Source: Sinorhizobium fredii USDA 205 (lineage in GTDB: Bacteria > Pseudomonadota > Alphaproteobacteria > Rhizobiales > Rhizobiaceae). From it: DNA of 43,033 bases. A program made the translations under genes and the position numbers. Numbering within the stretch: the first letter of the stretch is position 1; each line of letters starts with the position of its first letter. The notes beneath the pieces were generated by a model, which was not told the origin of the DNA, made no database searches, and worked only from the letters and a program-made list of their open reading frames with translations. The stretch spans positions 1 to 43,033 of the forward strand of contig NZ_AUTC01000164.1 of NCBI RefSeq assembly GCF_001461695.1, read 5' to 3'. Positions 1-8,892 of the stretch are shown in pieces.

Positions 1-467
1 CGGGCCGTGCCCATCTTGACGCCGGTCCAGCCGTTCTCGTTGTGCGAGGCGGTCACCATCGCCACTGACGGCACGTCGAGCGCGAACTGCGCGAAATAGG
101 CCATCGGCGACAGCGCCAGGCCGATGTCCCGGACCCGCGCGCCCGCGGCCAACAGTCCACTGACCAAGGCGAGCTTGATGGCTAGCGAATAGGAACGGAA
201 GTCATGTCCGGTGACAATCTCCGGACCGGCACCCGAGCGCCGCATGAAGGTGCCGAGACCCATGCCCAGAGCCTGCACCCCCATGAGGTTCAGTTCCGGT
301 GCCTTCCCACCATCCGGCCGGCCGAACCACCATCGCGCGTCATACTCCCGAAACCCTGTCGGCCTTATCAGCGCGGTCGTTTCAAGGGTAAACCGGTCGG
401 GTCCGGATTCGTGGACCGGCTCATAGGCCGAGCCTGGCTTAAATCGAGCAAAATCCACCTGCACCAT
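1..467 (-). CDS. Phosphomannomutase/phosphoglucomutase family protein, N-terminal part (runs off left edge)
   Basis: Reading the minus strand gives an open frame that leaves the window at base 1. It contains FREYDARWWFG near residue 40, LNLMGVQALGMG, VTGHDFRSYS, and the alpha-D-phosphohexomutase active-site loop TASHNENGWTGVKMG, whose serine carries the phosphate. The family interconverts mannose- or glucose-6-phosphate and the 1-phosphate, supplying sugar-nucleotide precursors in the cytoplasm. About 155 residues are visible of a usual 450-500. The ATG at 467 is chosen because a stop (TAG) lies in frame 12 bases before GTG-CGC-GAG-ATG; a GTG at 476 is the alternative, and neither has a strong ribosome site. 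The gene lies downstream of the regulator and GT genes on the same strand, fitting an exopolysaccharide precursor role. The exact substrate cannot be set from the fragment. Confidence 0.85.
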   Translation of the reverse strand, partial: MVQVDFARFKPGSAYEPVHESGPDRFTLETTALIRPTGFREYDARWWFGRPDGGKAPELNLMGVQALGMGLGTFMRRSGAGPEIVTGHDFRSYSLAIKLALVSGLLAAGARVRDIGLALSPMAYFAQFALDVPSVAMVTASHNENGWTGVKMGTA

Positions 468-524
468 CTCGCGCACCGTCGGCTATTGAAACCATTAACA
501 AGAGCGTCGCTGCGGCAGCCATGG

Positions 525-1292
525 CTAACCCAGTGCTCCGACCTCGGCTGGAAACATCCGGCTGGCTTTGTAAGCCACCTCAGTTCTGTTCGTGGCCCCC
601 AGCTTTTTCATGATGTTCCGGACGTGCACCTTCACGGTGCTCTCATGCAGGTTGAGCTCATAGGCAATAATCTTGTTCGCCTTGCCGCGCCTGAGCGCCT
701 GGATGACCTCTTCTTGCCGCTGTGTGAACATCCCCGCGGCTGGCCGTGCCGCTTCCTCGCGAGCGTCTGTCGCGGTGCGTCCGAGGACACTGCTCGCGGG
801 AACGAATATACCCCCTGCCCGTGCCAGGTTGATGGCCTTCACGCAGACATCGAAGGCGGTCGCGGAGGGAATATAGCCCCTAGCTCCGCATTCCAGCGCC
901 TTTAGGATTTGGGCCAGTTCATCTATATCGGACAGGAGGACGACCGGATTCGGGCTAAATTCCCCCACCAGGTGTGCTAAGTCGGCCGCAATGTTAGGAT
1001 CAGTGACTTTTCGGCCGCCTATGTTCAAGAGGATTGCCGCCACGCGTGGATGCAGATCTTTGGCCTTCCGCCATTCATCCACTGATCCGAAGGCCAAGAC
1101 ATCCAGGCCCACCCCGTGCAGCACAAGGCATTGAGCCAGACATTCCCTATCGAGCGCGCGACTGTCGAGAACGAGCAGGGCCGAGTCCGTCTCCAATTTA
1201 TCACGCGTTCCTCCAATTTCCTCAGGGACGGAACCGTGCAGGGAGTCAAAGTCGAGCGCGGTATTTGCGTCGGGTCGAGCCACGGAAGGCAT
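525..1292 (-). CDS. LuxR/NarL-type transcriptional regulator with degenerate receiver domain
   Basis: 255 residues. Residues about 37-165 have the layout of a response-regulator receiver, but the usual phospho-acceptor aspartate at the end of beta-3 is asparagine (AAILLNIGG, N90). The usual lysine after the last beta strand is serine (GARGYIPSA, S143), so phosphorylation control looks lost. Residues about 189-244 are a clear LuxR-type helix-turn-helix (FTQRQEEVIQAL, NLHESTVKVHVRNIMKKL). The ATG at 1292 is preceded by GGGGA at good spacing; an upstream TTG at 1310 is less likely. It sits among glycosyltransferase and sugar-precursor genes, so control of surface polysaccharide is a reasonable inference. 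A perfect palindrome 21 bases before the start may be its operator. The ligand or partner, if any, is unknown. Confidence 0.85.
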   Translation of the reverse strand: MPSVARPDANTALDFDSLHGSVPEEIGGTRDKLETDSALLVLDSRALDRECLAQCLVLHGVGLDVLAFGSVDEWRKAKDLHPRVAAILLNIGGRKVTDPNIAADLAHLVGEFSPNPVVLLSDIDELAQILKALECGARGYIPSATAFDVCVKAINLARAGGIFVPASSVLGRTATDAREEAARPAAGMFTQRQEEVIQALRRGKANKIIAYELNLHESTVKVHVRNIMKKLGATNRTEVAYKASRMFPAEVGALG

Positions 1293-1982
1293 AGTACAAA
1301 ATCCCCGCAAATTTGTTTAAACAAGAGGCAGATGAACAGCGGCTCGCATCACCATCCTTAGGCAATTTTTCGAGATATTCTCATGGTGATAGCAATCTGC
1401 CGTAACCTATCAATAAAATACTGGGCCAAATAAACAGCCATTATTTAGTAATAACAGTAACAATCGAAAAATTATATTAGTACTATTCTAGCGCAGGAGA
1501 AACCAATTTACACCATATTTGATCTTCAAAAAATACGTTCGTTGGACTTAGACAACAAAACCTTCATTGGACTAGCCAAAACTCGTCTCCCTGTCGGGCG
1601 ATCACAGCATGCGTGCCCGTGGAAACACGTGAGACGCAAACGTCATTGCCGGGCACCTCTTTTCTCTGCGCTTGCATAATACATCGAGTGGAACTCGACG
1701 TAAGATTGCTAAATGGGGCTAATGCGAATTCAGTATCGGTGCTCCCCTTGGGCCTCGGCACGACTCGTGATGGATGGCAGGGCGCTGAGGCGCGTTGAAC
1801 AGAACGTCCTACGACGTCGCAATAATCTCGTCCTCGGACTGGTCGTGGCTGCCGCATGGTCGCCGAGCTCTCCGCCAGCATAGACCGGACGAGACCGGAA
1901 CGCCCTGTTCGCCTGTAGACCTCGAGGGGTACGACGGTCGCAACACTGGCTATCAATCGGCCCCAGTGAAAGAACAAAATCG
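1293..1982. other. AT-rich non-coding stretch upstream of the LuxR-type regulator
   Basis: No convincing gene is seen. Bases about 1350-1560 are strikingly AT-rich, with many T-A steps, compared with the GC-rich genes around them. From about 1560 to 1982 the DNA is ordinary in composition but holds only short open frames with no recognisable protein. The region lies before the regulator (minus strand) and after the end of the GT4 gene at 1983, so the AT-rich part is a likely promoter and control region for the regulator. AT-rich, TA-rich promoters of this kind are typical targets of the rhizobial Ros/MucR repressors. That link is inference. Confidence 0.6.
1313..1324. promoter_or_regulatory. 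Palindrome TTGTTTAAACAA upstream of the LuxR-type gene
   Basis: A perfect 12-base palindrome, TTGTTTAAACAA, lies 21 bases before the ATG at 1292. Position and symmetry fit a dimer-binding operator, possibly for autoregulation by the LuxR-type protein itself. No second copy was noticed in the window. Confidence 0.4.
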
Positions 1983-3242
1983 TCACCCTGAAGCCTGAAA
2001 CCGCTTCGCCCGTCTTGGACCCCGATCGGAGTCGATATATGCCATGAGGTGCAGATACGTCTCGGCGATCGCACGCCACGAGAAGGTCTTTGCCCGCGCT
2101 CTGCCTTTATCGATCAAGCGGCGACGTAGCCCGTCATCATTGCAAAGTTCGCGGACAGCGCTGACCCATGATTCAGCATCTTCCGGGTCGGCGTAGAGGA
2201 CGGCGTCAGCACAAATCTCCGGCAGACAGGGGGCAGTCGAGGCGATAAGGGGACAACCAAACGCGATGGCTTCGATGGCAGGCAGACCAAATCCCTCGAT
2301 GCGGGAGGGAAAAAGGAAACATAGTGCCTGCGAAAGCGCTTTGGCCAGGTCGTCATCACTGACGCGCCCCAGCAGTCGGAGGTTCGTGGGTCTCTGCGGT
2401 GCAAGTTGCTCCAGCAAAGCAGCGTCGACATCTCCGGCCATATAAAGATCGAGCCCCATCAGATCCAATGCTGGAGCAAGTTTCAAAAGAAGTTCTGTAT
2501 TTTTGTATTTCTGGCGCTGGCCAAGGCAAAAAACGAAAGGCCGCGGCCCCATGTCGATGGAAGATCGAGCCGAATCCCATCGAGCGACATGATCGCTTCC
2601 ATTGTAGGTGATAGAAATTTTTTCGGAAGGCGCCACGCGAAAGCCGACAATGTGATCGCGCGAGAAGGCCGATACGGTCGTGATCGCCGCCGCTCTGCGG
2701 CCCAGGACAGGAAGCGCCAACCTGTGCGTCCAACGAAATAGTCGCCCGTAGCTTTGCGGCATCAAGCGTGTATGTAGGTCGTGAATGCATACGATCTGTC
2801 GTCGCAGAGTCACCGGAGCGAGGTTGCAGAAGCTCAGCAATCCGCCTCTCACGTATAATGGCAATTGCGCCTGCACCCAGAGCTGCGGCAGCCTGGGTCG
2901 ACTGTATTCCCGCACCACCCGCACCGGGATCGAGTTCAAGCGGAAATCTCCAGGCGGTTCGCGGGGTGCGACAATCACAAGTTGGAGTCCTTGCGTCAGC
3001 GGATTATGTTCCGTCATCAGCGTGTCGAGCGCCAAGGTCACTTCTCGTGCATAACGGGCAACGCCATTTGGCGACAAACCGAGAAAATCTCCGTTGATGG
3101 TCCAGGTTCGATACCCATTCGCGAGAGGAGCCTCGAGAGCTGAGCCTTCCTTGTGGCGTCCCCGCCGCACCTCGTATGATGGTGTAGCCATCGCGGGATT
3201 GCTGTGCTGCTCTAGAGGGTCAACGCCACTGAAATCGGCCAT
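1983..3242 (-). CDS. GT4-family glycosyltransferase
   Basis: 419 residues. The C-terminal half has the GT-B nucleotide-sugar site EGFGLPAIEAIAFGCPLIAS followed by LPEICADAVLYADPED, typical of GT4 retaining transferases that act at the cytoplasmic side of the inner membrane. Residues about 46-70 (TWTINGDFLGLSPNGVARYA) match the start of the divergent gene at 3653 (SWTINGRFL...), and similarity runs through both proteins (VRGGLLSFCN; CIHD; ITxVS), so the two are paralogues. This copy carries an extra N-terminal 45 residues. The ATG at 3242 is kept because GGTGGAG lies about 9 bases upstream. Likely job: adding one sugar to the lipid-linked repeat unit of an exopolysaccharide. Donor and acceptor cannot be read from sequence. 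Confidence 0.88.
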   Translation of the reverse strand: MADFSGVDPLEQHSNPAMATPSYEVRRGRHKEGSALEAPLANGYRTWTINGDFLGLSPNGVARYAREVTLALDTLMTEHNPLTQGLQLVIVAPREPPGDFRLNSIPVRVVREYSRPRLPQLWVQAQLPLYVRGGLLSFCNLAPVTLRRQIVCIHDLHTRLMPQSYGRLFRWTHRLALPVLGRRAAAITTVSAFSRDHIVGFRVAPSEKISITYNGSDHVARWDSARSSIDMGPRPFVFCLGQRQKYKNTELLLKLAPALDLMGLDLYMAGDVDAALLEQLAPQRPTNLRLLGRVSDDDLAKALSQALCFLFPSRIEGFGLPAIEAIAFGCPLIASTAPCLPEICADAVLYADPEDAESWVSAVRELCNDDGLRRRLIDKGRARAKTFSWRAIAETYLHLMAYIDSDRGPRRAKRFQASG

Positions 3243-3652
3243 ACTAACTACTCCACCCGGCGATAACGGCAGTTGGTCCCGCGCGAGAGGAGCCTTCGAT
3301 GATCAGGCATTAGCTGTCGCCGAATAGGCGTCCATCGCTCGGCCGTTTCGTCGTCACGCAGACGTCTTTCATGTGTCGGTTTTCGTGCAGTGAGAAATTA
3401 TCTCGACACGTGCGTTCTCGAAACAAAGCCATTCGGCGTAGCGCGGTACGCCCCCCAACGTCGACGAGCAAGAGCCTTAGCCAAACGATGGTGGCGAGGA
3501 AAGCCTTTCGACTGAAGCCGCTCGTACCGCCCTGCCGGAAACGAACCAAGCGGGCATTTGCGCCTCACCCAAGGGCTGAGGGCGCACTAGGAGCGGCGGG
3601 TGGTGGTTTGCGCTAAGCTTTACCGCCTCTGTGACGTGAGTGATGGCGAACT
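3243..3652. other. Divergent intergenic region between the two paralogous GT4 genes
   Basis: 410 bases with no recognisable gene. It must hold the promoters of both divergent GT4 genes. An imperfect hairpin (TGCGCCTCA ... TGAGGGCGCA, about 3558-3586) lies about 65 bases before the plus-strand gene. No nod box or other named motif was seen. Confidence 0.45.
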
Positions 3653-4780
3653 ATGGAACGCTCGTGGACGATTAACGGACGCTTTCTGGCGCAACCAGTC
3701 ACGGGTGTCCAGCGATACGCTTATGAGATCCTGCATGCCTTGGACGAACTGCTCGTCGAGCAGTCAGCGCTCGCCAGGGGGCTCGGGATCGAGCTGCTTG
3801 TGCCCGGCGAAGCGAGAGTCCCTTCCTTGAAAGCGATTTCAACTCGCATCGTCGCGCCAACATACGGTCATCTCTGGGAGCAGACTGCGCTCGCGAGTCA
3901 CGTTCGAGGCGGGCTTCTCAGCTTCTGCAATACCGGCCCGTTGAATGTTCGCAAGCAAATCCTGTGCATACACGATGTAAACACGCGAACCTGTCCGCAG
4001 AGCTATTCGCTCCCGTTCCGGCTGCTCTACGGTTCCCTGATCCCTGTTCTCGGCCGGAGCGTCGCCGTAATCGCTACCGTCTCCGACTACTCTGCCGGCG
4101 AACTGGTGCGCTATCGAATATGCAAATCAGCTAAGATCACCGTAATCCCAAATGGGCACGAGCACGCGGCCCGCTGGAGGCCGAGGCATTGCGAGGCGAC
4201 GCGGGCCGTCGCAGGGCGGGACACTATCGTAGTGATTGGAAGCGCAATTCCTCACAAAAACACCGGTCTGGTCATTGGCATGGCCGAAAGGCTTGCCTCC
4301 GTGGGTTTGCGTGTAGCGGTGGTAGGCATGTCCGACGACCGCGTTTTCAAGACCGAAGGTCGGCAGGTTTCGAGCAGCAATGTCACTTGGCTGGGAAGGC
4401 TTTCGGACGAGGAACTGGCGGCGCTGCTGCAGGACTGCCTCTGCCTCGCGTTTCCCTCTTTCGTCGAGGGCTTCGGCCTGCCTCCGCTCGAGGCCATGGC
4501 GATTGGATGCCCAGTGGTCTCGTCGGACCGCGCCAGCTTGCCGGAAATCTGCGCCAGGGCGGCCCTCTATGCTTCTCCTGAGGACCCCGAAGCTTGGTTC
4601 GACCGCTTCATGCAGGTGCGCAACATGCCTGACGTGCGCGAAACGATGATAGGCCTTGGCAGGGCGAGAGCATCTAACTTCCAGTGGAAGACATCGGCTG
4701 CCCGATATCTCGAAGCAATGGCCCGCTTGGATGGACTGCCCCTGCCCTCCCGTGAAGCTGTTGCCTTGTCTAACGCCTGA
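3653..4780 (+). CDS. GT4-family glycosyltransferase (paralogue of the divergent gene)
   Basis: 375 residues. It begins SWTINGRFLAQPVTGVQRYA and has the GT4 site EGFGLPPLEAMAIGCPVVSS with LPEICARAALYASPED near residues 270-315. It is the sister of the minus-strand GT4 gene that ends at 3242, sharing VRGGLLSFCN, the CIHD motif and the DNA order of the GT-B domains, but lacks its N-terminal extension. Predicted to be cytosolic or peripheral at the inner membrane, transferring a sugar from a nucleotide donor onto an EPS intermediate. The start fits the family alignment; the ribosome site before it is weak. Its 3' end overlaps the convergent gene by 11 bases. Confidence 0.88.
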   Translation: MERSWTINGRFLAQPVTGVQRYAYEILHALDELLVEQSALARGLGIELLVPGEARVPSLKAISTRIVAPTYGHLWEQTALASHVRGGLLSFCNTGPLNVRKQILCIHDVNTRTCPQSYSLPFRLLYGSLIPVLGRSVAVIATVSDYSAGELVRYRICKSAKITVIPNGHEHAARWRPRHCEATRAVAGRDTIVVIGSAIPHKNTGLVIGMAERLASVGLRVAVVGMSDDRVFKTEGRQVSSSNVTWLGRLSDEELAALLQDCLCLAFPSFVEGFGLPPLEAMAIGCPVVSSDRASLPEICARAALYASPEDPEAWFDRFMQVRNMPDVRETMIGLGRARASNFQWKTSAARYLEAMARLDGLPLPSREAVALSNA

Positions 4781-6005
4781 GGTGAAATGTGTGAGCGATC
4801 GCAACGGCCTTGAGAATCGCCAAGTCGAAGCGCTCTTCCGAGAACCTCTCTGAATTGGATCGGCACGCCTGCGGTGTGATCGATGACTCGTTCTGCTCGA
4901 AGACTTCCACTGCCTCCTTAAGAGACTCCACCGACTGGCTGCCGAAGAGAATACCAGTCGGATCCTCGATCTCGCCGAACGGCCGTACGATATCGCACGC
5001 GCCGCCGCGGCCGAAAGCGATCAACGGCGTGCCGCATGCCTGTGCTTCCGCCAGGGCAATCCCGAAATCCTCGCATCCAGCAAATACCATCGCCTTGGCC
5101 TTGGCGACGGTCCTCACGAATTCCTGTCTTGGCAGGTAGCCTGTGAAGACGATGTTGGAGCGGGCCATGGAACGGAGACCCTGCGACTGTTGCCCCTCTC
5201 CCACCACAACCAGCCGGCGGGAGGGCATGTCGTTGAACGCCTTGATGACGAGGTCCGTGCGCTTGTAGGGCGCGAGGAAGGACGCCGTCACGTAGTAGTC
5301 GTCTTTGGCGGCCATAAATTCGAGTTCGTCGATGGCGACCGGCGGATACACGACTTGGGATTCCCGGCCGTATATGCGTTGGATCCGGGACCGTACATAG
5401 CTCGAATTCGCCAGCATGAGATCGGGGCCGTGGGCGGTGCGCGTATCCCAGGTCCTCAGGTGATGCAACATATAGCGGTAGAGAAGACCCTTTGGACCGA
5501 ATCCGAGCCGTCCCTGCTCCAGATAGGAAAACTGCTCGTCCCATGCATAGCGAATGGGGCTGTGCACGTAGCACAAATGTGGCTGATCAGGCCGCGTAAT
5601 GACTCCGCGCGCGAAAGCTGCAGAGGATGAGATGACAGCATCGTAGCCAGTAACATCGAATTGCTCGATAAGAAAAGGGCAGAGGAAAAAGAGGGAGCGG
5701 TAGTAGCTCTGCACCATCGGCAACCGATTTGCTACCGAACAATGAAATGCAACATCCTGAAAATATCGGTCCTTTATGTCCTTCGGCAAGAAGTCGAACA
5801 GGGTGAAGACCTCTGCATTCGAGAATATCTTGCATATGCGTGAGAGGACACGCTCACCGCCACGAAAATTTGGGCACCAATCGTGTACGATGGCGATCCT
5901 GGCGTTGCGATCGGCCAAAGCGAGCGGCAATTTGCTGCCGACTCGCCTCTGCAGGCCCTTCGGGCGAGCTATCGTTTCCAGTTCTGCCCGGCGCATATGA
6001 TGCAT
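4770..6005 (-). CDS. GT4-family glycosyltransferase (WbaZ-like mannosyltransferase type)
   Basis: 411 residues. The N-terminal domain begins IAIVHDWCPNFRGGERVL near residue 38, the usual start of this GT4 subgroup (many members are annotated as mannosyltransferases). The acceptor-side motif CYVHSPIRYAWDEQFSY is present. The donor site is EDFGIALAEAQACGTPLIAF followed by GGACDIV near residue 330. No membrane segments are apparent. It converges on the preceding plus-strand GT4 with an 11-base overlap of coding ends. The first 37 residues are poorly conserved in type, so a later start is possible. Likely adds mannose or a related sugar to the EPS repeat; the sugar is an inference from family resemblance. 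Confidence 0.86.
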   Translation of the reverse strand: MHHMRRAELETIARPKGLQRRVGSKLPLALADRNARIAIVHDWCPNFRGGERVLSRICKIFSNAEVFTLFDFLPKDIKDRYFQDVAFHCSVANRLPMVQSYYRSLFFLCPFLIEQFDVTGYDAVISSSAAFARGVITRPDQPHLCYVHSPIRYAWDEQFSYLEQGRLGFGPKGLLYRYMLHHLRTWDTRTAHGPDLMLANSSYVRSRIQRIYGRESQVVYPPVAIDELEFMAAKDDYYVTASFLAPYKRTDLVIKAFNDMPSRRLVVVGEGQQSQGLRSMARSNIVFTGYLPRQEFVRTVAKAKAMVFAGCEDFGIALAEAQACGTPLIAFGRGGACDIVRPFGEIEDPTGILFGSQSVESLKEAVEVFEQNESSITPQACRSNSERFSEERFDLAILKAVAIAHTFHLRR

Positions 6006-6310
6006 GTGGGAACCCCGCTCTGCAACCTAGGCTCCAGTATCTCCACGTGAATGCTGTTCTGGAGCAAGCGTCCAACAGCTTGGGTTCGGCGGCTGACCCC
6101 GGCAAGCTGACAATGGGGGGTATACTCTTTTGTGCTGCACAGTAGGGATAGTCCAATTGCCTATGTTGGCTACGTCTGACGGGGCAGTTCCCTGCGCCTC
6201 TATAGCCTTATTCGCAGGCTGCGTGATCGCCCCCGCCAGCCTAGGATACCTAGTCCGTGGGCCGCGAGAAGGCGCGCGGCTTGTGTCAGGCGTAGGAGAA
6301 AGAGCTATCG
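6006..6310. other. Intergenic region between divergent glycosyltransferase genes
   Basis: 305 bases without a supported gene. It separates the minus-strand GT4 from the plus-strand GT2/export pair, so it should hold promoters in both directions. The only clear element is the ribosome site AGGAG just before the ATG at 6311. Confidence 0.4.
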
Positions 6311-7201
6311 ATGAGACTGGTCGTGATAATTGCGACCCTTGGTCGGAAGGAGCAGCTTGCCCGCCTGTTGGAACATCTCGAACGGCAGGAAAGGCTACCG
6401 GACGAGGTTATCGTGTCGGCTCCCGACGAGGAGCACGTAGAGGTTTCTGCGAGCCACAGGTTTCCGATCTCTATGGTCTTCGGAAGGCGTGGACTGTGCG
6501 CGCAACGTAACCATGCGCTGAATTGTGCGTTGGAGCGCTTCGATGTGGTCACCTTCTTCGATGACGACTTTATTCCGCAGGACAACTATCTGCAACTACT
6601 CGAAGAGGCGTTTCAAGAGCATCAGAATTGGGCGGTGGTGATGGGACACGTCGTCAAAGACGGCGCCCAATCCGCAGGTCTCAGCTGGGCGGAGGCACTT
6701 CAGGTCCTGGCGACCGAACGAACCCAGGCCCGCCTCGAACCGAAGGTCGTTGATCATGTCGGCGCCTATGGCTGCAACATGTCGATACGAGCGAGACTCG
6801 TCGGCGACCTGCGTTTCGATGAGCGGCTCGCCCTTTACGGTTGGCAGGAAGATATCGATTTTACAAGTCAGTTGAGACGGGTTGGCCGAGTTGTTGGATT
6901 GAACACGCTCCGCGGCATCCATCTCGGGCTCAAGATTGGTCGCGTCAGCGGTGAGCGCTTTGGCTACTCCCAGGTCGCCAACCCTATCTATCTGATAAGG
7001 AAAGGAACCGTGCCAGCAAGTTTCGCACTGCCGTTGATGGGGCGCAATATCGCCGCCAATCTCGTGCGCAGTATCTGGCCGGAGCCATATGTCGACCGGC
7101 GAGGGCGTCTGCGCGGCAATCTTATAGCTCTCGGGCACGTATTGAAGGGCCGCGTCGAGCCCGAATACATTCAGCATATGTCCGTATCGGAGGCCAGATG
7201 A
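6311..7201 (+). CDS. GT2-family glycosyltransferase
   Basis: 296 residues with a GT-A fold. It begins LVVIIATLGRKEQLARLLEHL. The metal/nucleotide-sugar aspartates are in FFDDDF (residues 83-87), and the catalytic acidic pair is in GWQEDIDF (E180-D181). No obvious membrane spans, so it probably works at the inner leaflet of the inner membrane. AGGAG lies about 12 bases upstream of the ATG. It is translationally coupled to the export gene that follows (4-base ATGA overlap), which supports a role in building the polysaccharide exported by that system. Donor sugar unknown. Confidence 0.88.
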   Translation: MRLVVIIATLGRKEQLARLLEHLERQERLPDEVIVSAPDEEHVEVSASHRFPISMVFGRRGLCAQRNHALNCALERFDVVTFFDDDFIPQDNYLQLLEEAFQEHQNWAVVMGHVVKDGAQSAGLSWAEALQVLATERTQARLEPKVVDHVGAYGCNMSIRARLVGDLRFDERLALYGWQEDIDFTSQLRRVGRVVGLNTLRGIHLGLKIGRVSGERFGYSQVANPIYLIRKGTVPASFALPLMGRNIAANLVRSIWPEPYVDRRGRLRGNLIALGHVLKGRVEPEYIQHMSVSEAR

Positions 7202-8622
7202 TGCACAATCTGCCGCGCGCACTCGGCCGACACAAGGAAACGAGAACGACGCAACCCTGGTCTCCCGAAATGCAGTTTCTTGGGATGGCTCGCGTTTCGC
7301 TCATCAGGCGCGTTCTTACCTGCCTCAGTCTGTCAGCTGCCCTTTCAGTGCTCGCAATAGGTGCACCTACCGCCGCCACGGCCAACGATGAATATCTCCT
7401 CGGGCCGCAGGATAAGATACGCATCAAAATCTATGAATGGCGCGCCTCGCGCGATCAAATTTTCCAATGGACGGGATTGAATGACGAATTCACGATTAGC
7501 GCGGGAGGGTCGTTGTCACTTCCCTTTGCCGGTGAAATCCGTGCTGCCGGTCTTACTCCGACCGGTCTCGCAAATACGATCGGCGATGAATTGATGCGCA
7601 ATATGGGTCTGGGAATGCGCCCCGACGCAGCCGTTGAAGTCGTTCAACATCGACCCTTCTATATCGTCGGGCACGTGATGCAGCCGGGAGAATTTCCTTA
7701 CAGGCCGGACCTAACAGTTCTCCAGGCGCTCAGCATCGCCGGCGGCCTGCGAATGAGGGAAGAGAGCATTGCCAGATTCGAGCGGGAGGTGATCCAGGGA
7801 CGAGGAGAAGTCAACCTCCTCGCGCTGGAAAATACCAGTCTGCTGGCACGCAAGGCCCGACTGGAGGCCGAGCTTAAGGATGCAGAAAATATTCAGTTTC
7901 CAACCTCTTTGATTTCGCGTCAGCAAGATCGAGCAGTCGCGCTTCTCATGGAACAGGAACGGTCGATATTTCGGGTTCGTCGCGAAGGTCTGCATACGCA
8001 GGTTCGGGCCCTTGAAAACCTTCGTGAGTTCTTGGAAAAGGAGCTTACATCGCTGGATGCACAGCTTCTCTTTCACGACCGGCAGATTGGCTCGATTCAG
8101 AAAGAGCTAACGGATGTATCGTCGCTGGTATCCAAGGGCCTGGCGGTCGCTCCACGTGAGATGTCGCTTGAACGCGCGCTTACGCAATACCAAAGTGAAC
8201 GGCTGACAGCTGAAACGAGCCTGCTTCGCGCGCGCCAGGAAATTAGCAGGACGGAGATCGCAATTCTGGAATTGCGAAACCGCTACACGAACGAAGTTAC
8301 CGTGACATTGCGCCAGACCCAAGCAGAGCTCGATGCGCTTAATCGCAAGGCAGAAACCGCGATCCAACTGCTCCACGAGTCAGAAGTCTCCGCGCCGCGG
8401 CTCTTGGCCCTCCGGGCGAAGGCTGCAAAGGCAAAGCCGGTCTATACCATTGTTCGCGTCGCTAATGACCAGAGCGAGGAGCTGCCGGCGACTGAATCGA
8501 CCACTGTCAAACCAGGTGACACGCTCAAGGTGGAAATCCCGATGCCTGACCTGGAGGATTTCGTGGATATAGGCCCTGGCCCCGTCGTTTCGGGCATCAC
8601 AACCTCTCAAGCGATCAAGTAA
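7198..8622 (+). CDS. Polysaccharide export outer-membrane protein (OPX, ExoF/Wza type)
   Basis: 474 residues. A signal peptide is best read from an internal Met (MARVSLIRR... SVLAIGAPTAATA), with a likely cut before the mature EYLLGPQDKIRI. The Poly_export domain covers about residues 65-165 (GPQDKIRIKIYEW; LPFAGEIRAAGL), with the SLBB-like repeat YIVGHVMQPGEFPY and LQALSIAGGL. Residues about 190-410 are charged and heptad-like, predicting a long periplasmic coiled coil as in ExoF-type proteins. There is no lipobox cysteine, unlike enterobacterial Wza. GGAGG precedes the ATG at 7198, which overlaps the stop of the GT2 gene; the next codon is also ATG. It should act in the periplasm and outer membrane with the co-polymerase encoded at 11002-12903. 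Confidence 0.9.
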   Translation: MMHNLPRALGRHKETRTTQPWSPEMQFLGMARVSLIRRVLTCLSLSAALSVLAIGAPTAATANDEYLLGPQDKIRIKIYEWRASRDQIFQWTGLNDEFTISAGGSLSLPFAGEIRAAGLTPTGLANTIGDELMRNMGLGMRPDAAVEVVQHRPFYIVGHVMQPGEFPYRPDLTVLQALSIAGGLRMREESIARFEREVIQGRGEVNLLALENTSLLARKARLEAELKDAENIQFPTSLISRQQDRAVALLMEQERSIFRVRREGLHTQVRALENLREFLEKELTSLDAQLLFHDRQIGSIQKELTDVSSLVSKGLAVAPREMSLERALTQYQSERLTAETSLLRARQEISRTEIAILELRNRYTNEVTVTLRQTQAELDALNRKAETAIQLLHESEVSAPRLLALRAKAAKAKPVYTIVRVANDQSEELPATESTTVKPGDTLKVEIPMPDLEDFVDIGPGPVVSGITTSQAIK

Positions 8623-8892
8623 CATTTGGAGAGGCGAACGTTCAGTGAGCGCTTCGATCGAAACTGGCGATGCAGGGCGCGGCGAATGTCCACCCGCAAG
8701 GCCTCCAAGTGCTACTGCAGGATACTCGCGTCGCGCCACATACCTCCAGACCATATGCCGCCACCATGTGGACGGGCGGCGAAACGACGCCGAAGTCGGG
8801 TTCATCATCTCTTATCAGAAGCCACACTACACGACAGTCAGGTTGAGAACGGTTTGAGATGGCATGATGGATGATTCTACCTTTGTGGGATT

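Noticed and set aside
1564..2079. 171-codon minus-strand open frame overlapping the GT4 gene end
   Set aside because: No domain, no ribosome site, overlaps the true gene; treated as non-coding.
3243..6310. Search for nod boxes upstream of glycosyltransferase genes
   Set aside because: No sequence near the nod-box consensus was found.
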